64,000 nt of DNA from GAS188 sp963794475 (GTDB lineage Bacteria > Pseudomonadota > Alphaproteobacteria > Rhizobiales > Beijerinckiaceae): contig CAWCDW010000004.1 of the NCBI GenBank assembly GCA_963794475.1, forward strand, positions 256,734-320,733, read 5' to 3'. The notes under the pieces were generated by a model. It was not told the origin of the DNA. It saw only the letters and a program-made list of their open reading frames with translations, and did no database searches. Position numbers and translations under genes: made by a program. Numbering within the stretch: position 1 is the stretch's first letter; each line of letters starts with the position of its first letter. Of this stretch, positions 33,446-41,515 are shown one piece after another.

Positions 33446-34888
33446 TCAGGTGTGGATCACGCGCCCATAAGCATCGAGCACGCTCTCATGCATCGTCTCG
33501 GACAAGGTCGGATGCGGGAAGACGGCGTTGATGAGTTCTTCTTCCGTCGTCTCGAGATTCATGGCGATCACGAAGCCCTGGATGAGCTCGGTCACCTCGG
33601 CTCCCACCATATGGGCGCCGAGAAGCTTGCCGGTCTTGGCGTCGAAGATCGTCTTGACCAGGCCTTCGGGCTCGCCGAGCGCAATCGCCTTGCCGTTGCC
33701 GACGAAAGGGAAGCGCCCGACCTTGAGAGAGTATCCGGCTTCCTTGGCCTTTGCCTCGGTGAGGCCGACTGAAGCGATTTGCGGGCTGCAATAGGTGCAG
33801 CCCGGGATTTTCAGCTTGTCCATGGGATGGGCGTTGAGCCCCTTGATGGCCTCGACGCAAATGACGCCCTCATGTTCCGCCTTATGCGCGAGCATCGGGG
33901 GGCCCGCGACATCGCCGATGGCATAGATGCCCTTCACATTCGTGCGGCCGAAATCATCGATGACGATCGAGCCGCGCTCCGTCTTCACGCCAAGCTTCTC
34001 AAGCCCGAGATTCTCGATATTGCCGGTGACGCCAATCGCCGAAATCAGGCGCTCGGCCGCGATGGTGACGCTTGCGCCTTTGGCATCCTCGAGATGGGCA
34101 GTGACGCCATCCTTCGCCTTCTCGACCTTCGTGACCTTGGCGCCCGTGAATATCTTGATGCCGGCTTTCTCGAAGCGCTTGCGGGCATGGGCCGCGATCT
34201 CCGCATCCTCGACAGGGAGGATCTGCGGCAAGAGCTCGACGACCGTCACTTCCGCGCCCATGTCGCGGAAGAAGGATGCGAACTCGATGCCGATCGCGCC
34301 CGATCCCATGACGAGGAGCGACTTCGGGATCGATGGCGGCACCATCGCCTCGAAATAGGTCCAGATCAGCTTGCCGTCAGGCTCGATGCCAGGGAGAATG
34401 CGCGGCCTCGCGCCGGTCGCGACGATGATGTGCTTGGCCTCGTAGTTGCCGGTGCCCAATGTTCCCTTCGGCGCGGGGTGAGCGGGTTGCATCGGGGGTT
34501 TCTTCGAGACGCCGACCGTGATCTTGCCGGGCGCGTCGATCGTGGCCTCGCCCCAGATCACATCGATCTTGTTCTTCTTCATCAGGAAGCCCACGCCATC
34601 ATTGAGGCGTTTCGAGACGCCGCGCGAGCGTTGCACGACCGCCGCGGCATCCGGGCCGATCTTGCCCTCGAGGAGAAGGCCGTAATCCTTGGCGTGTTGC
34701 ACGTAATGCAAGATCTCGGCCGAGCGCAGCAGGGCCTTCGTCGGGATGCACCCCCAGTTGAGGCAAATGCCGCCGAGATGCTCCCGCTCGACGATCGCGG
34801 TCTTGAAGCCGAGCTGCGCCGCCCGGATCGCGGTGACATAGCCGCCGGGACCCGAACCGATCACGATGATATCGTATGCGTTTGCCAT
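33446..34888 (-). CDS. lpdA: Dihydrolipoyl dehydrogenase
   Basis: Flavoprotein (E3) that reoxidises the dihydrolipoyl groups of 2-oxoacid dehydrogenase or glycine cleavage complexes. 480 residues: FAD motif IIVIGSGPGGYVTAIRAAQLG, redox disulfide in GGICLNWGCIPTKALL, NAD motif LLVMGSGAIGIEFASFF, second FAD segment GIYAIGDVAGPPMLAHKAEHE and C-terminal His-Glu in HPTLSETMHE. The insertion with a Pro-rich loop near residue 130 is typical of the E3 linked to pyruvate dehydrogenase. No E1 or E2 gene is adjacent. AAGGAG lies about 12 bases from the ATG, slightly long. Confidence 0.95.
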   Translation of the reverse strand: MANAYDIIVIGSGPGGYVTAIRAAQLGFKTAIVEREHLGGICLNWGCIPTKALLRSAEILHYVQHAKDYGLLLEGKIGPDAAAVVQRSRGVSKRLNDGVGFLMKKNKIDVIWGEATIDAPGKITVGVSKKPPMQPAHPAPKGTLGTGNYEAKHIIVATGARPRILPGIEPDGKLIWTYFEAMVPPSIPKSLLVMGSGAIGIEFASFFRDMGAEVTVVELLPQILPVEDAEIAAHARKRFEKAGIKIFTGAKVTKVEKAKDGVTAHLEDAKGASVTIAAERLISAIGVTGNIENLGLEKLGVKTERGSIVIDDFGRTNVKGIYAIGDVAGPPMLAHKAEHEGVICVEAIKGLNAHPMDKLKIPGCTYCSPQIASVGLTEAKAKEAGYSLKVGRFPFVGNGKAIALGEPEGLVKTIFDAKTGKLLGAHMVGAEVTELIQGFVIAMNLETTEEELINAVFPHPTLSETMHESVLDAYGRVIHT

Positions 34889-35146
34889 GATCGTCTCGCG
34901 CTCCTTCCAAAATCAAGCTCGCCGGCCGCGTGCCGCAAGACCGGCCGGTGGTGCAGGACTTTCAGCGCAGACGAGGCCTCCCGGCAAGCTTAAAAAAGCT
35001 GGACCCGACGGGATGCGAGCCGGCGGTGAAGCGCTGCACGCCACCGAAACGTGAGGAGGGAGCTGCCGATTTTCAATTGCGCCTTCGTCACGAAACTGTC
35101 ATGCGCCGCGAGGAGGAACGGATTGCCAAAAGAGGGAGCCCAATCG

Positions 35147-36967
35147 ATGAAGACCGCCCATTTCATCCTTACCGCCGCGCTGGCCGCTGGGGCGGCGCTT
35201 TCGGCGAGCGCTCCGGCCCTTGCGGCCGATCAGCCCCATAACATCGTTCTCTTCGTCGCGGATGGGTTGCGTGCCCGGATCGTCAACAACCAGACGGCGC
35301 CGGTGATGGCTTCGGTGCGCGACAAGGGCGTGCGCTTCGCCAACAGCCATTCGATCTTCCCGACCTTCACGACGGCGAACGCTTCGTCGATGGCGACGGG
35401 ACATTTTCTTGGCGACACCGGTGATTTCTCGAACACGATCTACACGGGCTTTCCGGTTCCGGGCGCTGGAAACTCGCTGACCCCCTTCCTCGAGAGCGAT
35501 CCCGTGCTCGGCGATGTCGATGAGCATTTCTCCGGTGATTATCTCGACGAGATCACGATATTGCGGGCGGCGCGCGAGGCCGGTTTCCAAACCGCCGCGA
35601 TCGGCAAGCTCGGTCCGACGCTCATTTTCGACCACACCGACCGAACCGGCCAGAAGACGGTGATCATCGATAATTCGACGGGCACGAAGAACGGCATTCC
35701 GCTCGCCGGCTGGGTGACGGATGGGCTCACTGCGGCAAAGCTCCCGCTCGCCGCCCCGACCCGTGGCGACAATGGAAAAGCGGGGAATGCGAAAACGGCG
35801 GGCACGCTCGCTCCCAATGCCGAACAGCAGGGCTGGATGATCGACGCGACGACGAAGGTGGTGCTCCCCGCGTTCAAGAAGGAGGACAAACCCTTCGTGC
35901 TCGTCTTCTGGGCGCGCGATCCTGACGGCACCCAGCACAATCAGGGCGACAGCCTCAACATGCTCCTGCCCGGCATCAACGGGCCGACCTCGCTCGCCGG
36001 CATCAAGAATACCGATGACGACCTCGGCAAACTTCGCCAGGCGCTTGTCGATCTCGGCCTTGATAAGTCGACCGACGTGATCGTCACGGCCGACCATGGC
36101 TTCTCGGTGATCTCGAAGCAAAGCGCCACCAGCACCTCGGCCAAGGCGACTTATGCCGATGTGCCCGAAGGCTTCGTTCCGCCCGGCGTCCTCGCAATCG
36201 ACATCGCCGCGGGCGTCGGCCTCCCCCTCTGGGATCCCGACAATGCCTCGGCTCGCATCGCCGACGGCACGCACCCGAAATTTGGGAATGGCCTCATCGG
36301 AGAAGATCCGAACCGGCCTCAGATCGTGGTCGCCGCCAACGGGGGCTCGGACCTCGTCTACTTCACCGAACCCGTCGATCGCGAGCTTGTGCGCAAGGTG
36401 GTTGAAGGCCTGATGGCGCAAGACTATGTGAGCGGGCTCTTCGTCGATGACGCGCTCGGCTCCTACCCGGGCACGATGACCACGAAGGACATCAATCTCA
36501 AAGGCACGGCCATCACGCCCTTGCCGGCCATCGCCGTCAACTTCGCCTCCAAATGGACCGGTTGCGACGAGCCGACGAATTGCACCGCCGAGTTCGCCGA
36601 CACGATCCTGCAGCAAGGGCAAGGCATGCACGGCTCGTTCAGCCGCGCCGACACCTTCAACTTCATGGCGGCGATCGGACCCGACTTCAAGACGAGCTAT
36701 GTCGATGAGGCGCCTGCGAGCAACGCCGATCTCGGCAAGACTATTTTCTCGCTTCTCAAGCTCGACCCGCCCGGCCATGGCAGGCTCGTGGGGCGCGTGC
36801 TCACCGAGGCGATGCCGGGCGGCATGACGCCCGATTTCACAAGCCGCACGCGAAGCTCGAAGCCCGATGACAAGGGCTTGCGCACGATTCTCCGCTCCCA
36901 GACCGTGGGCGACACCAAATATTTCGACGCCGCAGGTTTCCTCGGACGAACCGTCGGGCTCGAATGA
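35147..36967 (+). CDS. Exported type I phosphodiesterase/nucleotide pyrophosphatase-like protein
   Basis: 606 residues. Signal peptide MKTAHFILTAALAAGAALSA with cleavage near ALA-AD. The alkaline-phosphatase superfamily fold is indicated by VLFVADGLRARIV (first metal Asp), FPTFTTANASSMATGH (nucleophilic Thr region), IGKLGPTLIFDHTD, FWARDPDGTQHNQGD (metal ligands) and DVIVTADHGFSVISKQ. It is likely a periplasmic hydrolase of phosphodiesters or nucleotides; the substrate is unknown. GAGGGAG precedes the ATG. It is monocistronic, followed by an inverted array of heptamers. Confidence 0.85.
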   Translation: MKTAHFILTAALAAGAALSASAPALAADQPHNIVLFVADGLRARIVNNQTAPVMASVRDKGVRFANSHSIFPTFTTANASSMATGHFLGDTGDFSNTIYTGFPVPGAGNSLTPFLESDPVLGDVDEHFSGDYLDEITILRAAREAGFQTAAIGKLGPTLIFDHTDRTGQKTVIIDNSTGTKNGIPLAGWVTDGLTAAKLPLAAPTRGDNGKAGNAKTAGTLAPNAEQQGWMIDATTKVVLPAFKKEDKPFVLVFWARDPDGTQHNQGDSLNMLLPGINGPTSLAGIKNTDDDLGKLRQALVDLGLDKSTDVIVTADHGFSVISKQSATSTSAKATYADVPEGFVPPGVLAIDIAAGVGLPLWDPDNASARIADGTHPKFGNGLIGEDPNRPQIVVAANGGSDLVYFTEPVDRELVRKVVEGLMAQDYVSGLFVDDALGSYPGTMTTKDINLKGTAITPLPAIAVNFASKWTGCDEPTNCTAEFADTILQQGQGMHGSFSRADTFNFMAAIGPDFKTSYVDEAPASNADLGKTIFSLLKLDPPGHGRLVGRVLTEAMPGGMTPDFTSRTRSSKPDDKGLRTILRSQTVGDTKYFDAAGFLGRTVGLE

Positions 36968-36968
36968 C

Positions 36969-37024
36969 GAGCGAGTAGCGAATAGCGAGTAGTGATTGGC
37001 GAGATTGCTACTCGCTACTCGCTC
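36969..37024. repeat. Inverted array of GCGARTA heptamers (hairpin)
   Basis: Immediately after the phosphodiesterase stop, three tandem 7-base units GCGAGTA, GCGAATA and GCGAGTA are followed by 15 bases and then the reverse-complement units TACTCGC TACTCGC. At least 13 outer bases pair perfectly (GAGCGAGTAGCGA with TCGCTACTCGCTC), and slipped pairings are possible. It probably works as a transcript-end hairpin. The repeated heptamer suggests a dispersed repeat family. Confidence 0.65.
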
Positions 37025-37086
37025 CTTCATGAAAACCTGCGTATCATTTGCCTCCTCGAAACCAAGTCAATCATGGAGGCGTAACG

Positions 37087-37416
37087 ATGCGTGTCTGGTC
37101 AAAGCTTGCCGTTGCGGCGCTCAGCCTTGCCTCTCTTGGCCTTGTCGCGGCCTCCAACGGCGCGCGCGCCATGCCGGGACAGCTGCTCCCCGATCGCGGC
37201 GCCTCGGTCGTCGTGCTTGCGGCCGAAGGGCCCCTCGACATCAATACGGCGACGAAGAAACAGCTTTCCGCGCTTCCCGGAATCGGAGACGCGCGTTCGG
37301 ACGCGATCATCAAAGGCCGGCCCTACAAGGGCAAGGATGAGCTGGTGCAGAAGAACATCATTCCCGACAGCGTGTACCAAGGGATCAAGGACAAGATTAT
37401 CGCCAAGCAAAAATGA
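37087..37416 (+). CDS. ComEA-like exported helix-hairpin-helix protein
   Basis: 109 residues: a signal peptide (LAVAALSLASLGLVAASNG, cleavage near ARA) and a helix-hairpin-helix DNA-binding domain, LDINTATKKQLSALPGIGDA, then GRPYKGKDELVQKNIIP. ComEA proteins bind DNA outside the membrane during natural transformation. Many single-domain relatives in Hyphomicrobiales lack other competence genes, so the role is open. A perfect GGAGG precedes the ATG by seven bases. No com genes lie nearby. Confidence 0.85.
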   Translation: MRVWSKLAVAALSLASLGLVAASNGARAMPGQLLPDRGASVVVLAAEGPLDINTATKKQLSALPGIGDARSDAIIKGRPYKGKDELVQKNIIPDSVYQGIKDKIIAKQK

Positions 37417-37482
37417 CCGATTGGAGGGTGATCCGCGAAACTGACCTTCGGTTTGCCTCAAGCATCAGGCTCGGGCCGGCAA

Positions 37483-37524
37483 CGGGAGCGTGACGGCTCG
37501 TCGACTGAAACCGCCACGCTCCCG
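37483..37524. terminator. Hairpin after the ComEA-like gene
   Basis: Arms CGGGAGCGTG and CACGCTCCCG (ten bases, perfect) are separated by 22 bases, about 65 bp after the gene's stop. There is no T-run. It is a possible terminator or mRNA-stabilising hairpin. Confidence 0.35.
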
Positions 37525-37754
37525 GTCGCGATGCAACGATGAAGCTTCGTGACCTTCGGCGCCCCTTGCGATTGGCGCCAGCCGGACGAGCGCCGATGGG
37601 CTGGCCATGGGCCGCCCCCTTGCCTGAGGATGCAATGTGACCTACGCGCCGGAGCGCTTCCCGGCGCCGCGGCGCCGGGGTGAGCGCTTTAAGGTCTCGC
37701 GTCCGGAGCTAAAAACGCCTTCCCTCCTTCGCCTCTCTCACCCAAGGTTCCTTC

Positions 37755-38444
37755 ATGTCGCTCACCCTTGTCATCGGCAACAAGAACTATTCCTCATGGT
37801 CGCTGCGCGCCTGGATCGCCATGGCCGCATCCGGCATCACCTTCGATGAAGTGTTCATTCCCCTGTCTCTCCCCGACACAAAGGAGCGCATCAAGCGGCA
37901 TTCGCCGGCCGGCAAGGTCCCCGTTCTCATCGACGGGGATGCGGTGATCTTTGAATCGCTTGCCATCCTCGAGCATCTCGCCGAACGCTTTCCGGACGCA
38001 GCGCTGTGGCCGTCCGAGCCCGTGGCGCGCGCCCATGCGCGCTCGATCGCGGCGGAGATGCACGCGGGCTTTCAGCCGTTGCGCAGTCAATGCCCGATGA
38101 ATCTCTGGCGCCCCGTGGAACGGCTCGCGCTCACGCCCGAGGTCGAGGCCAATGCGGCGCGTATCACCGAGATCTGGCGCACGGCGCGCGAGCGGTTCGG
38201 CAAGGGCGGCCTCTTCCTCTTCGGAAAATTCGGCGCGGCCGACGCGATGTTCGCACCGGTGGCGACGCGCTTTCATACCTACGATATTGCCTGCGACAGC
38301 GTCAGCCGCGCCTATATCGACGCGATCCACGCGCACCCGGCCTTCAAAATCTGGCGCGCCGCCGCTTTCAAGGAAACGCTCGTGATCGCGCAAGACGAAG
38401 TCGATTGGCCGAAGGTGAAGAAGCTGCCGGAGGCCGCGGCTTGA
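37755..38444 (+). CDS. Glutathione S-transferase family protein
   Basis: 229 residues: a thioredoxin-like N-terminal domain (VIGNKNYSSWSLRAWIAM, with a serine pair at the usual catalytic position; KVPVLIDGDAVIFESLAIL is the glutathione gamma-Glu binding cis-Pro/ES segment) and an all-helical C-terminal domain. The NKNYSSWSLR opening marks a bacterial subgroup of unknown substrate. The stop overlaps the TTG start of the deaminase gene, suggesting translational coupling. Confidence 0.9.
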   Translation: MSLTLVIGNKNYSSWSLRAWIAMAASGITFDEVFIPLSLPDTKERIKRHSPAGKVPVLIDGDAVIFESLAILEHLAERFPDAALWPSEPVARAHARSIAAEMHAGFQPLRSQCPMNLWRPVERLALTPEVEANAARITEIWRTARERFGKGGLFLFGKFGAADAMFAPVATRFHTYDIACDSVSRAYIDAIHAHPAFKIWRAAAFKETLVIAQDEVDWPKVKKLPEAAA

Positions 38445-39013
38445 AGCCGAGCGTCGGTGGCGCCGCGCCAAGCCCCTCCTCGATCGCCGAGCTCATGAGC
38501 CTTGCGAAAAAGGCCGCGCGCGAGAGCCCGAACCGGGTCCGAAAGGTGGGCGCCGTCCTGGCGGCGGCCGACGGCACCCGCATCACGAGCTGCAACGACT
38601 TCCCCTCAGGAGTTCGCGATCTCGACGAGCGCCACGAAGGGGACGGGCGCTTCGTGTGGATGGAGCATGCCGAGCGCAACGCCATTTTCGAAGCAGCGAA
38701 GCGCGGCGCCGCGACGAAAGCGGCAACGCTCGCGACCACCTTCTTCCCGTGTATCGACTGCGCCCGTGCGATCGTGCAGGCCGGGATCGCCCGGCTGTGC
38801 ACGCCGGCCCCGGACTATGCCGATGCCGTTTGGGGCCAAGCCTTCCTGCGCTCGCGCGTCATCCTCGAGGAAGGCGGCGTCGAGATGCATTTCGTCGCCA
38901 CGGACGAAAGCGTGGCAGAGAACTCCGTAGGACCGGGCTGGCTTGCCCGAGGCGCCTCGCGGCACGGTGCTCAGGCTTTCTTGGTTGGCCTTATTTGGTC
39001 GGCGTCGGATTGA
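38441..39013 (+). CDS. Cytidine/deoxycytidylate deaminase-like protein
   Basis: 190 residues with the zinc-dependent deaminase signature: MEHAERNAIFEAAKRG (zinc His and catalytic Glu) and FFPCIDCARAIVQAG (two zinc cysteines). The order and spacing resemble dCMP deaminases and related nucleotide deaminases. The substrate is not certain. TTG at 38441 was chosen because GGAGG lies seven bases upstream and overlaps the end of the glutathione transferase gene. ATG at 38495 is a shorter alternative. The last 23 bp overlap the 3' end of the opposite DUF1190 gene. Confidence 0.85.
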   Translation: MKPSVGGAAPSPSSIAELMSLAKKAARESPNRVRKVGAVLAAADGTRITSCNDFPSGVRDLDERHEGDGRFVWMEHAERNAIFEAAKRGAATKAATLATTFFPCIDCARAIVQAGIARLCTPAPDYADAVWGQAFLRSRVILEEGGVEMHFVATDESVAENSVGPGWLARGASRHGAQAFLVGLIWSASD

Positions 39014-39746
39014 AGGATTGAGGATTGCCGTATTTGCGGATTTCTTCCTGCATCGATTTGAGCATCGCGGGGCTCACCGGATAGGTGGCGACGGGGCCAG
39101 GCTGAGCCTCCTGCGAATCATCCGCGCCGAGCGGTATCTCGTCGGTCGGCGCGTCGCGATAACGAAGCACGCTTGAACCGTGGCCAGAAGCGTGCGCGCT
39201 CTGCCATTGAGCTTGCGCGCGGGCGCCGCGCGAATCGTCCTGAGCCGTGTCGAGGCGCGAGACCGGACGCGGCGCAAATTCGACCGTCTCGCCCTTGCCG
39301 GCGATGACGGGGGTGACGAGCGTCTCCTCGCTCCCCTTCTGGGATGCGAGCGCGAAACCCTTGTAAGAGGGGATGAAGCCAATGCCCTTCGGCCCGCCGC
39401 CAATGCGCATGCTGCAATTATGCGCGCCGAACACCTCCGAGCAGGCCGAATCAGCCTCGAAGCGCGGCGCTTTCTCTTCATATTCGGCGTGGGAATTCAA
39501 GGCGGCATTGTGACATTGCGCGGCATCGAGCGCTTTCTTGGCGACGCAACTCTTCTCATCCGGATAGATCGTCGAGACAGGGGAGACCGCGCGGGCCGTG
39601 TGATGCGACCAATGCCTTCTGGGTCTCGCGGCCGCATCATCGGGCCAAAGGAGCGCCGCCGAGAGGGTGGCAACCGCCCCCAACGCGGCCGCGTGACTGA
39701 AGGGCGACATCAAATTATGCCGAATGCGGCGACAGAGAATTTGCAA
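38991..39746 (-). CDS. DUF1190 (YgiB/YjfM-like) exported protein
   Basis: 251 residues. A membrane or signal segment (AALGAVATLSAALLWP) precedes a cysteine-containing domain with CVAKKALDAAQCHNAAL, EKAPRFEADSACSEVFGAHNC, the DUF1190 pattern. The second half is Gln/Ser/Pro-rich, ending in a conserved-looking PVSPAMLKSMQEEIRKYG. In E. coli, DUF1190 proteins YgiB and YjfM are encoded with an ATP-grasp glutathionylspermidine-synthase-like protein. Start is TTG at 39746 (GAGG upstream) or ATG at 39710. It is divergent from the DUF350 gene. Confidence 0.75.
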   Translation of the reverse strand: MQILCRRIRHNLMSPFSHAAALGAVATLSAALLWPDDAAARPRRHWSHHTARAVSPVSTIYPDEKSCVAKKALDAAQCHNAALNSHAEYEEKAPRFEADSACSEVFGAHNCSMRIGGGPKGIGFIPSYKGFALASQKGSEETLVTPVIAGKGETVEFAPRPVSRLDTAQDDSRGARAQAQWQSAHASGHGSSVLRYRDAPTDEIPLGADDSQEAQPGPVATYPVSPAMLKSMQEEIRKYGNPQSFNPTPTK

Positions 39747-39854
39747 GACAACCTCACTCTTTTCTCAACCGGCCCCGACCCGGTCATTTTTTCGGATTTG
39801 TCGTTGATCTTTGAACGATAATCATGCCCATGGGAAGGCAAAAGGGAGCAGGGC

Positions 39855-40253
39855 ATGGCCACGATTGCAAGATTGGCGGATTTCGGTGAGTTTTTCGGGC
39901 TCGCCCTTGCACTTATCGTGCTTTACCTCATCGTTTACGTCTTTGCCACCAGCCACAACGAGCTCGCGCTGATTCGCGCCAACATCCTGTCGGCCGCCAT
40001 CGCGCTCGGCATGAGCCTCATCGGCTTTGCGCTGCCTTTGTCGAGCGCCATCGTTTACACGCATAATCTCGCGAATTTTTTCATGTGGGGCGTCGTCGCC
40101 CTGGTGGTGCAGATTCTCGTCTACTGGCTCGTGCGCCTCATCCTGCCCGATCTCACGCGCCGCATCGCGGCGGGCGAGGTCACGGCCGCGCTTTTCCTCG
40201 GCTGCGCCTCGCTCGCGGCCGGCATCGTCAACGCGGCGGCGATGAGCTTTTGA
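39855..40253 (+). CDS. DUF350 (YjfL-like) membrane protein
   Basis: 132 residues with four hydrophobic spans: FFGLALALIVLYLIVYVFA, ILSAAIALGMSLIGFALPLS, FFMWGVVALVVQILVYWLV and AALFLGCASLAAGIVNAA. Conserved small and polar positions match DUF350. In enterobacteria this family sits in the yjf cluster with a DUF1190 protein, as it does here, which supports both assignments. Function unknown. The pair is divergent, about 108 bp apart, and could share control. Confidence 0.85.
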   Translation: MATIARLADFGEFFGLALALIVLYLIVYVFATSHNELALIRANILSAAIALGMSLIGFALPLSSAIVYTHNLANFFMWGVVALVVQILVYWLVRLILPDLTRRIAAGEVTAALFLGCASLAAGIVNAAAMSF

Positions 40254-40264
40254 GCGGATCGCGC

Positions 40265-41515
40265 ATGGCGAAACGAGCCCAAAGGCCAGGCGCGGCGAAA
40301 ACGAAGCGAAAGCCCTCCCCACCGCGCAACCGGAAAAAGGGAGAGCTCACGCTCGACCACCTCAAGGCGCGCGCGCTCGCGGCCTCGCTTCTCCCGCCGA
40401 CGACGCTTGCGGGAGCCCTGAGAGGGCTCGGTTTCGTGCAAGCCGATCCGATACGCTCGCCGGCGCGCGCCCAAGACCTCATCTTGCGCCATCGGGTGGC
40501 CGGCTACCGCGTGGGCGACCTCGAGCGGAGCTTTCGTGCGCTCAAGCTCGATGAGGATTTTCTCTACGCCTACGGCTTCATGCCGCGCGAGATCGCAAGG
40601 CTTTTGCATCCGCGTCTTGATGCGCGCGGCCGCCGGCATCGCCCATCGGGTCTTGCGGCCGAGGTGCTCGCCTTCGTGCGCGAGCGCGGCACCACCCATC
40701 CGCAAGAGCTCGCGGCAAGCTTCGGCAAGGAGCGCGCCGTGAACAATTGGGGGGGCTTCTCGAAGGCCACCACCCGCGCCTTGCACAACTTGCATTTCCA
40801 CGGGCTCTTGCGCGTCGCGCATAGGCGCGACGGCATTCGCCTTTATGAGCCTGCGCCGGCGCGCGAGGAGGACATGAGCGCGCAAGAGCGAAGGCGCCGC
40901 CTTCTCCTCCTGGTGCTTCGCCTTCTCGCGCCTTTGCCGAAGAAAAGCCTCAACCCGACGCTCGCGCTTCTCGCGCGAGGCGCGCCGCGGCTGCGTCACG
41001 GCATGCCGAAAGCCTTGGACGCGCTCTTGCGCTCGGGCGCGGTCGAGAGCGCGGTGGTCGAGAGCGAGACCTGGCTCTGGCCAAGCGACATGCCAGTCCC
41101 GGAAAAGGGGGAACCGCCGCGCGAGCTTCGCTTCCTTGCCCCCTTCGATCCCATCGTCTGGGACCGGCGTCGCTTCGAGCATCTTTGGGGATGGGAATAC
41201 CGCTTCGAAGCCTATACGCCGATCGCGAAGCGGCGGCGCGGCTATTATGCCATGCCGCTTCTTTATGGGGACGACATGATCGGCTGGGTCAACCTCGCTA
41301 ATCCCGACGAGCGACTTCAGGTCGAAGCGGGGTTCATCGGCTCTCTACCGCAAGACAAGGATTTTCGCCGCGCTTTCGACGCCGAAATGGCGCGCTTCGA
41401 GCAATTCCTGCTCCCTCGAAATAATGCGTTGTCGGCGCCGGTTGGAAAGGAAGCCGCGGTGAGGCGGCCTCCTATCGTCGGGTGCGGTCCCGGTCAGCGC
41501 AAACGCGCAACCTGA
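40265..41515 (+). CDS. YcaQ/AlkZ-like winged-helix DNA glycosylase family protein
   Basis: 416 residues of the HTH_42 family. Near residue 58 the segment LGFVQADPIRSPARAQDLIL carries the Q-x-D type catalytic motif of YcaQ/AlkZ interstrand-crosslink glycosylases. Repeated winged-helix domains follow (NNWGGFSKATTRALHNLHFH; HGMPKALDALLRSGAV), and the C-terminal part has LRFLAPFDPIVWDRRRFEHL, also conserved. The N-terminus is basic (MAKRAQRPGAAKTKRKP). It would remove crosslinked or alkylated bases; the substrate is unproven. It lies 12 bp after DUF350. Its stop overlaps the opposite glycine-rich gene by 22 bp. Confidence 0.82.
   Translation: MAKRAQRPGAAKTKRKPSPPRNRKKGELTLDHLKARALAASLLPPTTLAGALRGLGFVQADPIRSPARAQDLILRHRVAGYRVGDLERSFRALKLDEDFLYAYGFMPREIARLLHPRLDARGRRHRPSGLAAEVLAFVRERGTTHPQELAASFGKERAVNNWGGFSKATTRALHNLHFHGLLRVAHRRDGIRLYEPAPAREEDMSAQERRRRLLLLVLRLLAPLPKKSLNPTLALLARGAPRLRHGMPKALDALLRSGAVESAVVESETWLWPSDMPVPEKGEPPRELRFLAPFDPIVWDRRRFEHLWGWEYRFEAYTPIAKRRRGYYAMPLLYGDDMIGWVNLANPDERLQVEAGFIGSLPQDKDFRRAFDAEMARFEQFLLPRNNALSAPVGKEAAVRRPPIVGCGPGQRKRAT

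Noticed and set aside
35099..37030. 643-codon minus-strand frame opposite the phosphodiesterase
   Set aside because: The plus-strand protein has a signal peptide, conserved metal motifs and a ribosome-binding site. The antisense frame has none.
38006..38440. Extension of the deaminase frame upstream to 38006
   Set aside because: The upstream part is an out-of-frame shadow of the glutathione transferase. The conserved deaminase begins after 38441, where a GGAGG site supports the TTG start.
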